A stretch of 64,000 bases of DNA from Pegoplata infirma (GCA_963921195.1 OY992537.1:98476736-98540735); one strand, 5' to 3'. Counted from the first letter of the stretch, positions 41,410 through 53,475 are shown. The notes: generated by a model not told the origin, from the letters alone. Program-made: numbers and translations.

Positions 41410-43010
41410 AAAAAACTAAAATGGCATTTTGTGGCTTAACTAAAAATGCTAGAGCAAAAATTAGGGGATCATTCCTTTAAATTTCCAAAAATCCATTTTT
41501 ATAGGACTTTATAAGGGTTTCTAAATTCCTGTTGTTTTTCTAATTCCAATGAAAGCGTGTCTTGTTTTTGTAAAATAGTTTTCTAATGATTTATTTTCCA
41601 CAATTCTGAAGATATTTATAGCTTATTCGCAACCGGATTTCCTGCAATTGAAATAAGAAGATAATCATACGCCCTGTTGGCCAAAGTTACTATTATTGAA
41701 TATTAATGTACATTAGACTGATTTTTTGTTTGTATGAAAAATATTTTTTTTTTTTTGGAATTTCAAAAAAGTGTAGGCGGAATATAGTAAAACTAGGTCA
41801 AATATAGTAAAACTAGGTCAAAATATACGATTCTGAAATTTTTTGCCAAATCGGACCACGGGATCACGAGGCGCATCGCGGTCAAAGTTTCAGAACCCTA
41901 GAGCAAATCGAAAAAAAATTACATACTTAAGACTTTTTATATCATGCGCCTCGTGATCCCGTGGTCCGATTTGGCCAAAAATTTCAGAATCGTATTTTTT
42001 GACCTAGTTTTACTATATTCCGCCTACACTTTTTTGAAATTCCAAAAAAAAAATAAAAAAAATCAATCTATTGTACATCAGTGCGTATGATTATCCCCGT
42101 ACATGTATAAATTGCTGGATCCGCGGCTAGTTTAAGGCATCTGTGCATTATTTTCGATTATTTAAAGAAATATCAGTCTTTAAATTTAAATGTTTATCTT
42201 TTAAAAATTAAAATCTTATGAAATTATAAGCATTTTTTTAAAAAACACTAATTGCATTTTATTGCTTAACTAGAGGTGCTAGAGGAAAAAAGCTAAACTT
42301 GGGGATCATCCCCATAATATTTCAAAAAACATTAATTGCATTTTGTGGTTTAACTAGAGATGCTAAAGCAAAAAATTAGAAATTTGGGATCATCCCCATA
42401 AAAATTTCAAAATTCATTTTTATATAACATCACTACAAAAATTTATTTTAATATAATTTTTATTATGCAATCTTAGATAGAGGTGCTAAAGCAAAAATAT
42501 TTTAATTTGGGGATAATCCCTATAAATATCCATTTTTCTGTATTTTTTTTTTAAATGCAATGGTGCTAGAGCGAAAATACTAGAAACTAAAGATCATCGG
42601 TATAAATTTCCAAAAATCCATTTTGATGTTTTTTTTTTCTTAAAAAAAAAACTTTAATTGAATTTTTTGGCTTAACTAAAGGTGATAATTTAGTTAAGTT
42701 AGAGCTAAATTATCATAAAAAAAATTATTTGCGTTTTGAAGCTTAACTAGAGGTGATAGAGCAAAAAAATCTGAATTTAAAGATCATACCAAAATAAATG
42801 TTTTCCCCAATTTGTGATTTAACTAGAGGTGCTAGAGCAAAACTAACAAAAATTGGGGGTCGTCGCTTTTTTGTATGATTTTATTCTAAAAAATGTTCAT
42901 TGCATTTATGGCTTTTACTAGAGGTGCAAGAGCGAAAATAGCTAAATTTGTGGATCATCCATTTACATTTAAAAACTAAAAATCCATTTTTTTATTTTTT
43001 TGTTTTTCTA
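41410..43010 (+). repeat. Tandem repeat of about 90-110 bp, interrupted by a foldback element
   Basis: Units share TTGCATTTTGTGG, CTTAACTAGAGGTGCTAGAG, CAAAAA and GGGGATCATCCCCATAA. Copies occur at 41420-41510, then 42240-42960 with spacing of about 90-110 bp. Units are diverged, so the array is old. GGGGATcATCCCC is itself palindromic. Confidence 0.75.
41655..42096. mobile_element. Foldback element with arms of about 120 bp and GC-rich stem
   Basis: Left arm 41757-41872 (GTGTAGGCGGAATATAGTAA, then CGGACCACGGGATCACGAGG) is reverse-complemented at 41941-42045. The arms can be extended out to TGTACATTAGACTGATTTTT (41707) and AATCAATCTATTGTACA (42061-42077). Outermost GATAATCATACGC (41660) and GCGTATGATTATC (42083-42095) also pair. 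A 21-bp block with AATATAGTAAAACTAGGTC is duplicated in the left arm. It sits inside the tandem array 41410-43010. Confidence 0.8.
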
Positions 43011-43019
43011 AACAAACAT

Positions 43020-43337
43020 AAATTTGCATTTGTGAACGAATTAAAGCATTTTGTATTTTTAGGTTATGTGGAGTGCACAAAAATTTTGGAAATGTCTTAC
43101 ATTTTCGTTCATACATTTTGAACCACTAAAACGTTATCGCTCAAATGCAGTACCAAACTGACAATAAAACGTAAATATGCTACTTACTGAATAAAATTTA
43201 ATTATTAAAAATAAACCACTGTCCAACGTTGCGTATGATTGTTATTTAAAGGTAATAACAATATTAAGTATACGCCACTTATATAGTTTTTAAGTAATTA
43301 CACTGTAAGTTAAATTTAAACTTTTGAAATAACAGAC
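43020..43337 (+). mobile_element. mini-me/DINE-like interior fragment plus a shared unknown block
   Basis: GCATTTTGTATTTTTAGGTT, CATTTTCGTTCAT and CGCTCAAATGCAGTACCAAA match 31765-31880 of the better copy. The following block, with AAGTATACGCCACTTAT and AGTTTTTAAGTAATTA (43263-43300), recurs at 62750-62785, so a second dispersed repeat is present. Confidence 0.65.
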
Positions 43338-44265
43338 AAAAACGCCGAGACACCCCAACTTATTTTTGGGGCATAGAGTCCAGTGGTATACTCCGTTTTA
43401 GATCAAAATAACGAGATATTTCGATTTTAAATTTGCAAAAGAAGAGTAAAAATTTAATAAATCCAAAAAAAAATTATAAAATGCATCAAAATAAGAGCCA
43501 GTCCATAAATTTTGACAAATAACAAGTTTTTAACAATTTTTTTTTTTTAATTTTTTCATTCAAATAAAATCAAAAATCGCATTAAATCTACTACACTCAA
43601 AAAAAACCTTGTAAAATTATAAGAAAAGCTTGTAACTTTTTTTTTTTTGCTAAATCACATTTGACAAAAATTCCTAGTAATTTTACAAGCTTTTTACCAA
43701 TAAATTTGTAATTTTACAAGGTTTCTACCAATAAAATTGTAAATTTACAAATTTTTTGACACGAAAAAATTTACGGAGGTTTCGTAACTTTACTAGATTT
43801 TTTGTTACCTCCTATTTTACGAGAATTCCTAGTAATTTTACAAGCTTTTTACCAATAATTTTGTAAGTTTACAAGCTTTTTACCAATAAAATTGTAAATT
43901 TACAGTTTTTTTTGACGCAATTTAAATTATAAGGAATTTTCGTGAATTTACAATTTTTTTTTTTTTTGTAAAATTATCTTGGAAGTTTATAAAATTACAA
44001 AAAAAAAAAAAATTGTAAAATTACAAAAAAAAAGGTAAAGTTCGATACAAATTTGTTTTTTAAAAAACAAGGAAAACTGTCAAATATTGGTAAAATAGGA
44101 TTACGAGGCTTTTCCTAGTAATTTGACAACGTTTTTTTTTTTTTGTGTGTACAAATTTAAAATCGAAATATCTCGTGATTTTGAGCCAGCTTTTCAAAAC
44201 GGGGTACACCACTGGATTCTACGACCCAAAATTAGGTTGACGTGTCTCGGCGTTTTGGTGTGTCA
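43338..44265. mobile_element. Foldback element with a nested ACACTC-type MITE
   Basis: Left arm 43338-43440 (AAAACGCCGAGACACCCC, CAGTGGTATACTCCGTTTT, CGAGATATTTCGATTTTAAA) is mirrored at 44155-44265 (TTTAAAATCGAAATATCTCG, GGGGTACACCACTGG, TGTCTCGGCGTTTT). The centre is a MITE (43594-44152). One arm of the same family occurs alone at about 23830-23945. Confidence 0.75.
43594..44152. mobile_element. ACACTC-type MITE of the TTGTAAAATTAC family (copy 1)
   Basis: Starts ACACTCAAAAAAAACCTTGT, ends AATTTGACAACG, a T-run and GTGTGT. Filled with GTAATTTTACAAGCTTTTTACC boxes in both orientations. A second copy lies at 55433-56158. Confidence 0.75.
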
Positions 44266-44382
44266 TTTTCACCTAAGGCCTTTTTTGTTGGCATAATTAT
44301 CAGTGTTCTACCATACAAAGCTCACGTGAGTGTTAACGCTCACAATTCTAGAAGTTAAAAATTAACTTGCATACATTGTGAA

Positions 44383-45271
44383 TAGGGTTGCCAGATACTT
44401 GACGTCAAATAACTGGACATTTGAAAAAATTCAGCTGGATTTTGAAAAAATAACTGGATTTTTTTAATAACTTAAAACAAATCAACCGATTTCCAAATGT
44501 GAAATATTTTTGTTTTGGGCTACTTTTCGAATATAACATCAATTAAATGGTCACCTCTTATTGGCCGCGGCAAAATGTGCCCTTTTTAAACATTTCCATT
44601 ACTTCTTCGATCATCTCGAAATGTTGATGTTTTCTTTTCAAAATGTCCGGAGTGGTCAAATATGGAAATCTGGGTGGCCATCTAAAATTTTCTGGACGTG
44701 GACTTCAAAAAAGGTCAACAATAACTGGACCTCATTTGCAGATTTGACCCCTCAGGACTTATTTTTGTGTGGTTATTTACTTTTTTATTCTTGAAGTGAT
44801 TAATATATAGAGGGTTATTCATAATACTTAAAGTAGGTTTACTTGACAATTATTCATGCAATATCAGTCAAATAAACCTACTTTAGATTTAATTTACTCA
44901 TTTTGAATAACCCATATAATATTTGAAAAGCAAAATGTACACCAAACAATCCACAGATCATCGAAAATCTCCAGAAAAACATTCGTGCCGAACAACACTA
45001 GACTGCCCAAGATGCTTGAAAAGGTAATTATAAAAAATTAATAAAAATTTAGCAAAAACAGCGCATTTTCAAGTAGCCAAAAGAGGCAGCTATTTTATTT
45101 ATGTTCTGTTCAAAAAGCATTAAAAAAAATTTAAAATATATTTAATAAAAAAGTAATTGTTAAAAAAAAAGAAATTCTTTTTAACTGGAAAAATTCTCTT
45201 TTAACTGGAAACTGGACCAGACCCAAAATAACTGGAAAATCCAGGCCATTCCCGGCCGTCTGGCAACCCTA
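44383..45271. mobile_element. hAT-like non-autonomous element with 8-bp target-site duplication
   Basis: ATTGTGAA at 44375-44382 and 45272-45279 flanks an 889-bp element whose ends are TAGGGTTGCCAGA and TCTGGCAACCCTA. ATAACTGGA boxes repeat near both ends. The frame 44561-44794 (77 codons) may be a remnant but shows no hAT dimerisation motif I can name. TIR sequence and duplication length fit the hAT superfamily. Confidence 0.88.
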
Positions 45272-45444
45272 ATTGTGAATGATTCTCTTATTGTTAATGA
45301 CTCTCTTTGGTATTAATAAAAAAAGATAAATGTTTTTGTGTTGCTTTCAAGCTAAATTGCATTTAATAAGCTAATTTTATCAATATTTCATCGAAAATGT
45401 GTAATATTTTACAAAACTATTCCAAACGACGCTAAATTAAACTA

Positions 45445-46162
45445 ATACGGAGTTCACACTACCGACTTTAAACATCTCATGAGTGTTTAAGCGCTAAACA
45501 ATCAAAATTTGACTTGTTCCCCCATACATTTGGTTGTTTAGATAAACAATCAAATTCGACTTGTTTCCCTGTTGAACATTTCGCTAAACATTTCAAACGC
45601 AGGGTTCGGTATATTTCCTTTAAATTTTTCTTTATTCTATGCCAAAAAAAAAATATTTCATAGCAACCAGCTTCTGTATCTGTCTGCAATTTTCTTAGCA
45701 AAACATTGGAAAATTGAGAAATTATAAATATTTAAAAAACTAATAAAAACTACTGAAAATTCAGAAAAAAGTGTGTGTTTTATTTATAATTATATTGGAA
45801 AAGCTGCACTAATAGTGAATTTTGCCTTCCATCGAAGTATAAATATGCAAACAGCTTCGGACAGGTCCGGAACAAAAAACAGAAAAATCTTCCTATTTAC
45901 TTGGAATGAGTCAATAAAAAGGTGTTCCGTGTAGTGGTGTTATGTAAATGTTATAAAAAAATTAAATATCTTGTCTTCCGCCAAAGTTTAAAAGGTTTTT
46001 AGAAATATTTTTGCAAATTTTTTCAGAATTAGGTTATGTACGTTTGTTTACAAACGTTAAACACTCAAAGTTAAACGCGCAAAATGTAGTGTGAACGATT
46101 TTGTTTACTTTTTTAAACAAGTGGCTTAAACGAGTAGAAATTCTCTAGTGTGAACTCCGTAT
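45445..46162. mobile_element. TIR element, 718 bp, perfect 17-bp ends
   Basis: ATACGGAGTTCACACTA (45445-45461) and TAGTGTGAACTCCGTAT (46146-46162) are exact reverse complements. The interior has GTTTAAGCGCTAAACAATCA and the similar GTTTAGATAAACAATCA near the left end, and TTAAACAAGTGGCTTAAACG near the right. The target-site duplication is ambiguous because the ends are flanked by TA-rich DNA. The 74-codon minus frame inside has no recognisable domain. Confidence 0.8.
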
Positions 46163-46559
46163 AAGAAATTTATGGAAGTTAACGTTTCGTTTTTTTCGTT
46201 TTGACCAGGCTTCGTATTTGCTCACTCTTTTTCTTTCAGTTTCATGAAACTCTAAAATGAAAATAAAAATTGTATATCTCACTCATGAACTATGAAATAA
46301 TTTGATTGTTTTCATTTTTCGTTGCTTGTGTGTGTGCAGTGAAAGAAGAAGTAATCAAACGAGAATTGAATGAATGAAACTTTTAAATAATTTTCATTCT
46401 CATTTTAGGCAAATGAGACTTTCATTTCGTGAGAATTTTTATTTTATTTTCAGTCTCACGAAAATGAAATGAAAGTTAGTTTCAGCGTATTTCAGTTTCA
46501 TGCACACGGATTAAATATTTTTTTCTTTTATTCAATAGTTTACGATTTTGGTTGTGCCG

Positions 46560-47690
46560 AAGCTAATTTTTCAAAAAAGTTTAATATTTTAAAAAAAGTA
46601 AATTTTTTTTAAAAAACTTCAGTTTTTCAAAAAAAAAAGCTGAATTTTTCAAAAAAAAACATAATTTTTTAAAAAAGTTGATTTTTTTAAAAAAAAATAA
46701 TAGTTTTTTGAAAAACTTTAATTTTTCAAAAAAAGTTGATTTTTTCAAAAAAAAGTTAATTTTTTCAAAAAAGATGAATTTTTCAAAAAAAAGATAAATT
46801 TTTCAAAAAAAAAATAATTTTTTTTAAAAAGTTGATTTTTTCAAAAAAAATTTAGTTTTTTAAAAAACTTTAATTTTTCAAAAAAAGTTGATTTTTTCAA
46901 AAAAAAATTGATTTTTTCAAAAAAAGTAGATGTTTTCAAAAAAAGTTGATTTTTTCAAAAAAATAAAATTTTTCAAAAAAAGTTAATTTTTTCAAAAAAG
47001 ATGAATTTTTCAAAAAAAAGCTAAATTTTTCAAAAAAAAAAATAATTTTTTTAAAAAGTTGATTTTTTCAAAAAAAAATTTAGTTTTTTAAAAAACTTTA
47101 ATTTTTCAAAAAAAGTTGATTTTTTCAAAAAAAAATTGATTTTTTCAAAAAAAGTTGATTTTTTCAAAAAAAGTTGATTTTTTCAAAAAAAGTTGATTTT
47201 TTCAAAAAAATTAAATTTTTCAAAAAAAAGTTAATTTTTTAAAAAAAATTTAATTTTTCAAAAAAGTTGAAATTTTAAAAAAAAGGTTAAATAAGTTAAA
47301 TTTTTAAAAAAGTAAATTTTTTTTTAAAAACTTCAGTTTTTCAAAAAAAAAACTGAATTTTTCAAAAAAAAATAATTTTTTAAAAAAGTTGATTTAAAAA
47401 AAAAAAAAATAGTTTTTTGAAAAACTTTAATTTTTTTAAAAAAAGTTGATTTTTTCAAAAAAAAAAAATAATTTTTCAAAAAAAAGTTAATGTTTTAAAA
47501 ACATTAACATTGTTAAGAAAACAATTTTAAATATTTCAACTTTATTTAAAAAAAAAAATAAATTAAAAAAAAAAATATTTTTAAAAAAAAATTAAAAAAA
47601 GTGTAATTTTTCAAAAAAAATCAAAAAAGTTGAATTTGAATGAAAAATATGTTTTTTTTTTTGGAAAAAATGTGTTTTTTTAATTTTTTT
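46560..47690. repeat. Short T/A-rich tandem repeat, left arm of the giant palindrome
   Basis: Unit about 18-22 bp of the form GTTGATTTTTTCAAAAAA with variants (GTTAATT, AAATTTTTC). TTTTTTCAAAAAA is close to a palindrome. A higher-order period is visible: the block 46735-46930 recurs with few changes at about 46980-47160. Confidence 0.85.
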
Positions 47691-47699
47691 TTTTTTAAA

Positions 47700-49597
47700 T
47701 TTAAAAACTAGCGAAGATAAAATTGATCTATGATCGCTAAAGAGGTTATGAAGTGAAAAAAAATAACAAATTAACGTTCTTTTGCTTGTATCTTGATTAT
47801 TTAAAAATTTATTCGCAATTTAAAAATCTAGCAAAGAAAAATTGATCTGGGGTCGCTAAAGGGGGTTATGAATGGGTAAGAATGATAAAAAAATATCATA
47901 AATTTTTCTCTATCCTGATTATTTTTTGAAATATAATTAAAATACCAAATTAACGTCGTTTTGCTTGTATTTTAATTATTTAAGAAGTTATTCGCAATTT
48001 AAAAATCTAGCAAAGAAAAATTTGATCTGGAACCGCTTAAGAGGTTACACAGGGGTGAAAATGACAAAAATATCATCCATTTTGCTCTACATCGATTAGT
48101 TTTTAAGATATAATTAAAATACCAAATTAACGTCCTTTTGCTTGTATTTTAATTATTTAAGAAGTTATTCGCAATTTAAAAATCTAGCAAAGAAAAATTT
48201 GATCTGGAACCGCTTAAGAGGTTACACAGGGGTGAAAATGACAAAAATATCATCCATTTTGCTCTAAATCGATTAGTTTTTAAGATATAATTAAAATACC
48301 AAATTAACGTCCTTTTGCTTGTATTTTGATTATTTAAGAAGTTATTCGCAATTTAAAAATCTAGCAAAGAAAAAATTGATCTGGAACCGCTTAAGAGGTT
48401 ACGCAGGGGTGAAAATGACAAAAATATCATCCATTTTGCTCTACATCGATTAGTTTTTAAGATATAATTAAAATACCAAATTAATGTCCTTTTGCTTGTA
48501 TTTTGATTATTAAAGAAGTTATTCGCAATTTAAAAATCTAGCAAAGAAAAATTTGATCTGGAACCGCTTAAGAGGTTACGCAGGGGTGAAAATGACAAAA
48601 ATATCATCCATTTTGCTCTACATCGATTATTTTTTGAGATATAATTAAAATACCAAATTAACGTCCTTTTGCTTGTATTTCAATTATTTAAGAAGTTATT
48701 CGCAATTTAAAAATCTAGCAAAGAAAAATTTGATCTGAAACCGCTAAAGAGGTTACGCAGGGGTGAAAATGACAAAAATATCATCCATTTTGCTCCACAT
48801 CGATTATTTTTTGAAATATAATTAAAATACCAAATTAACGTCGTTTTGCTTGTATTTTAATTATTTAAGAAGTTATTCGCAATTTAAAAATCTAGCAAAG
48901 AAAAATTTGATCTGGAACCGCTTAAGAGGTTACACAGGGGTGAAAATGACAAAAATATCATCCATTTTGCTCTACATCAATTAGTTTTTAAGATATAATT
49001 AAAATACCAAATTAACGTCCTTTTGCTTGTATTTTGATTATTTAAGAAGTTATTCGCAATTTAAAAATCTAGCAAAGAAAAATTTGATCTGGAACCGCTT
49101 AAGAGGTTACACAGGGGTGAAAATGACAAAAATATCATCCATTTTGCTCTACATCAATTAGTTTTTAAGATATAATTAAAATACCAAATTAACGTCCTTT
49201 TGCTTGTATTTTGATTATTTAAGAAGTTATTCGCAATTTAAAAATCTAGCAAAGAAAAATTTGATCTGGAACCGCTTAAGAGGTTACGCAGGGGTGAAAA
49301 TGACAAAAATATCATCCATTTTGCTCTACATCGATTATTTTTTGAGATATAATTAAAATACCAAATTAACGTCCTTTTGCTTGTACTTCAATTATTTAAG
49401 AAGTTATTCGCAATTTAAAAATCTAGCAAAGAAAAATTTGATCTGGAACCGCTTAAGAGGTTACGCAGGGGTGAAAATGACAAAAATATCATCCATTTTG
49501 CTCTACATCGATTATTTTTTGAGATATAATTAAAATACCAAATTAACGTCCTTTTGCTTGTACTTCAATTATTTAAGAAGTTATTCGCAATTTAAAG
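47700..49597 (+). repeat. 177-bp tandem repeat, left arm (about 10.5 units)
   Basis: Units contain AAATTAACGTCCTTTTGCTT, TATTCGCAATTTAAAAATCT, GATCTGGAACCGCTTAAGAG and AAATGACAAAAATATCATCC. ACCAAATTAA begins at 48121, 48298, 48475 and 48652, i.e. exactly 177 bp apart. The outermost two units (47700-47950) are the most diverged, as expected if homogenisation is strongest in the middle. Confidence 0.95.
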
Positions 49598-51470
49598 ATC
49601 AAATTTTTCTTTGCTAGATTTTTAAATTGCGAATAACTTCTTAAATAATTGAAATACAAGCAAAAGGACGTTAATTCGGTATTTTAATTATATCTTAAAA
49701 ACTAATCGATGTAGAGCAAAATGGATGATATTTTTGTCATTTTCACCCCTGCGTAACCTCTTAAGCGGTTCCAGATCAAATTTTTCTTTGCTAGATTTTT
49801 AAATTGCGAATAACTTCTTAAATAATTGAAGTACAAGCAAAAGGACGTTAATTTGGTATTTTAATTATATCTTAAAAAATAATCGATGTAGAGCAAAATG
49901 GATGATATTTTTGTCATTTTCACCCCTGCGTAACCTCTTTAGCGGTTTCAGGTCAAATTTTTCTTTGCTAGATTTTTAAATTGCGAATAACTTCTTAAAT
50001 AATTGAAGTACAAGCAAAAGGACGTTAATTTGGTATTTTAATTATATCTCAAAAAATAATCGATGTAGGACAAAATGGATGATATTTTTGTCATTTTCAC
50101 CCCTGCGTAACCTCTTAAGCGGTTCCAGATCAAATTTTTCTTTGCTAGATTTTTAAAATTGCGAATAACTTCTTAAATAATCAAAATACAAGCAAAAGGA
50201 CGTTAATTTGGTATTTTAATTATATCTTAAAAACTAATCGATGTAGAGCAAAATGGATGATATTTTTGTCATTTTCACCCCTGTGTAACCTCTTAAGCGG
50301 TTCCAGATCAAATTTTTCTTTGCTAGATTTTTAATTTGCGAATAACTTCTTAAATAATTAAAATACAAACAAAAGGACGTTAATTTGGTATTTTAATTAT
50401 ATCTTAAAAACTAATCGATGTAGAGCAAAATGGATGATATTTTTGTCATTTTCACCCCTGTGTAACCTCTTAAGCGGTTCCAGATCAAATTTTTCTTTGC
50501 TAGATTTTTAAATTGCGAATAACTTCTTAAATAATTAAAATACAAGCAAAACGACGTTAATTTGGTATTTTAATTATATTTCAAAAAATAATCGATGTGG
50601 AGCAAAATGGATGATATTTTTGTCATTTTCACCCCTGCGTAACCTCTTTAGCGGTTTCAGATCAAATTTTTCTTTGCTAGATTTTTAAATTGCGAATAAC
50701 TTCTTAAATAATTGAAATACAAGCAAAAGGACGTTAATTTGGTATTTTAATTATATCTCAAAAAATAATCGATGTAGAGCAAAATGGATGATATTTTTGT
50801 CATTTTCACCCCTGCGTAACCTCTTTAGCGGTTCCAGATAAAATTTGTCTTTGCTATATTTTTAAATTGAGAATAACTTCTTAAATAATTAAAATACAAG
50901 TAAAAGGACGTTAATTTGGTATTTTAATTATATCTTAAAAACTAATCGATTTAGAGCAAAATGGATGATATTTTTGTCATTTTCACCCCTGCGTAACCTC
51001 TTTAGCGGTTCCAGATCAATTTTTTCTTTGCTAGATTTTTAAATTGCGAATAACTTCTTAAATAATTAAAATACAAGCAAAAGGACGTTAATTTGGTATT
51101 TTAATTATATCTCAAAAAATAATCGATGTAGAGAAAAATGGATTATATTTTTGTCATTTTCACCCCTGCGTAACCTCTTTAGCGGTTCCAGATCAAATTT
51201 TTCTTTGCTTGATTTTTGAATTGCGAATAACTTCTTAAATAATTAAAATACAAGCAAAAGGACGTTAATTTGGTATTTTATTTATATCTCAAAAAATAAT
51301 CGATGTAGAGCAAAATGGATGATATTTTTGTCATTTTTACCCTTGCGTAACCTCTTTAGCGGTTCCAGATCAAATTTTTCTTTGCTAGATTTTTAAATTG
51401 CGAATAACTTTTTAAATAATCAAAATATAAGCAAAGGGACGTCAATTTAGTATTTTAATTTTTTTTTTTA
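49598..51470 (-). repeat. 177-bp tandem repeat, right arm (about 11 units, inverted)
   Basis: The same unit in reverse orientation. A variant unit marked by CGTCG and GCTCCACATCG in the left arm (about 48790-48845) has its mirror (CGACG, CGATGTGGAGC) at about 50540-50600, displaced by roughly one unit plus the central spacer. The two arms are therefore true inverted copies, not independent arrays. Confidence 0.95.
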
Positions 51471-52260
51471 AAATTAAAACTTTTTGAAAAAATTTTACTT
51501 ATTTTAAAAATTAAAACTTTTTTTGAATTTTTTTTTTTAAAAATTCAACTTTTTTTAAAAAGTCAGCTTTTTGTAAACTTTTTCTGAAAATTAAAGTTTT
51601 TTGAAAAAATTAAGACTTTTTTTAAAAAATTTAACTTTTTTGATTTTTTTTTTTAAACAAACTTTTTTGGAAAACTTCAATTTTTTTATGAATTCAACTT
51701 TTTGGTGAAATTTTTTTTTTTTTTAAATTTAAGTTTTTTGAAAAGTTTTCACTTTTTTAAAAAATTTACAACTTTTTGAAAAAATTTGACTTTTTTAAAA
51801 ATTAAAACTTTTTTGAATTTTTTTTTTTTTTTTTTGAAAAATTAAATTTTTTTGAAAAAGTCAACTTTTTGAGTTTTTTGAAAAAGTAGACTTTTTTAAA
51901 AAATTTTTTACTTTTTTGAAAAACTTTAATTTTTAAATTCAACTTTTTGTGATTTTTTTTTATTTAAATATAAGTTTTTTGAAAAAATTTTACTTTTTTG
52001 AGAAATTTTGTTAATTTTGAAAAATTAAAATTTTTTTAAAAAAATTCGATTTTTTTTGAAAAATTAAATTTTTTTTTTAAAAATTCGATTTTTTTTGAAA
52101 AATTAAAATTTTTGTAAAAAATTTAAATTTTTGTAAAAAATTAAAATTTTTTGAAAAATTAAAGTTCTTTGAAAATATCATATTTTTTTAACTTTTTTGA
52201 AAAATTCAACTTTTTATGAAAAATTTGTTTTTTTTTGAAAAATTAAAGTTTTTTGAAAAA
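51471..52260. repeat. Short T/A-rich tandem repeat, right arm of the giant palindrome
   Basis: AAAAAATTCAACTTTTT and TTTTTTGAAAAATTAAA type units, reverse complement of the left-arm units but more diverged and about 300 bp shorter. Confidence 0.8.
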
Positions 52261-52807
52261 TTATTTGTTCTAAATGGCTTGGTTTCCAAAAAAAAAAAAC
52301 AAAATCGTTAAATATTAAATTTTCCGTTAAAAATGTTTTTCCGTGAGAATGAAGCTGAAATGCAGATGAAACTGTCTCATTTCGTGCGCCACTTTCGTGT
52401 GCACGGAATATAAAAATCTCAAGCACACGAAAATGAAATATAAATGAAAATGAAATAATAAATGAAAATGAAACTTTTTTTTTAAGTTTCATTCATTCAT
52501 TCTCATTTGATTACTTCTTCTTTCACTGCACACACACAAGCAACGAAAAATGAAAACAATCGAATTTTTTCAAAGCACATAAAATGAAATGAAATTAAAA
52601 ACAAACAAAATTCATTTTCAAAAAATGAATGAATGTGCCAAAATGAAAGCTTCTTTCGTGAGCAAATACGTACTCTGGTTTTGACGCATGCTAACACTCA
52701 AAGTTTGCCAACAAAAAAGGCCTCTACTTACAGTGTTATTATTGTAATTATAATAAAAGTTCACCAACTTCAAATGCGTGTAAAAAAAAATCTAGCACCG
52801 ATATTTG

Positions 52808-53475
52808 GACATTCACTCAAAAAATTATGTTAGTAAAATCAACTGAAAATGTCAGTTAAAATAACTACTTTGTAAGTTGTTTTGGGGTCAACCACTTTTT
52901 CAGTTAAATCAACTAACAATGTTAGTTATTTTAACTGACAAAAAACAACTGACTTATGTAGTAAAAACAACTTACATTTGTAGTCAAAACAACTAAAATG
53001 TAGTAAAAATAAAAAAATCTATAAATATTTTTTTTTTTCAAAAAATTTTTCAGAAAAAAAGTTGTGAAAAATAAAAAAAAACGAAAATTAAAAATTTTCT
53101 TCACTGGTCTCGAATAAATCCACATTAAAAATAATCTTTAGAAATACAATGTTATCTTCTTCAATCACAAAACCCTTAATAAAAAAACAGAAATGGCATA
53201 CGCCGATAAACACACTAAAAAATTTATTTTTATTTTTTGGAAAAAAACTTTGAAAATTTTTCAGAGATAAAAAAAATAAAATTAACTACTTTAAATAACT
53301 GTTACTACATCACAGTACTGTTTTGTTAGTTATTCAAAAAAAGTACTTTAAATAACTAACAGAAATAGTTGTGTGATATTTTTCATACAAAAACAACTGA
53401 CTTTGTAGTTGAAAATAAATAACTACTGTAAAATATACAAACTAACATGTAGTAACTTACATATTTTTCCGAGTG
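52808..53475. mobile_element. CACTCAAAAAATTATG-type MITE (copy 1)
   Basis: Left end CACTCAAAAAATTATGTTAG (from 52814), right end GTAGTAACTTACATATTTTT then CCGAGTG at 53469-53475. The interior consists of GTTAGTTATTTTAACTGAC and AACTACTTTG boxes in both orientations. Confidence 0.75.

Larger units (their letters stand above)
46190..52700. mobile_element. Giant Foldback-like palindromic element (6.5 kb)
   Basis: The two halves are mirror images at every level. Outer unique segments: GTATTTGCTCAC at 46210-46221 against GTGAGCAAATAC at 52660-52671, and a nearly identical stretch of about 58 bp including GTTGCTTGTGTGTGTGCAGT at 46320-46340, mirrored at 52525-52548. Next inward are T/A-rich short repeats (46560-47690 against 51455-52260), then inverted arrays of a 177-bp repeat meeting at about 49600. 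The spacer at the centre is only about 25 bp. Layout (long TIRs built of nested tandem repeats, no coding frame) matches the Foldback and Galileo type of fly elements, but I recognise neither sequence. Exact ends and target duplication were not determined. Confidence 0.82.

Noticed and set aside
44561..44794. hAT transposase remnant
   Set aside because: The 77-codon frame has no hAT catalytic or dimerisation residues that I can identify; only the TIRs and duplication support the hAT assignment.
46560..52260. CRISPR-like regular repeats
   Set aside because: The repeat units are contiguous satellites without unique spacers, in a eukaryotic setting.
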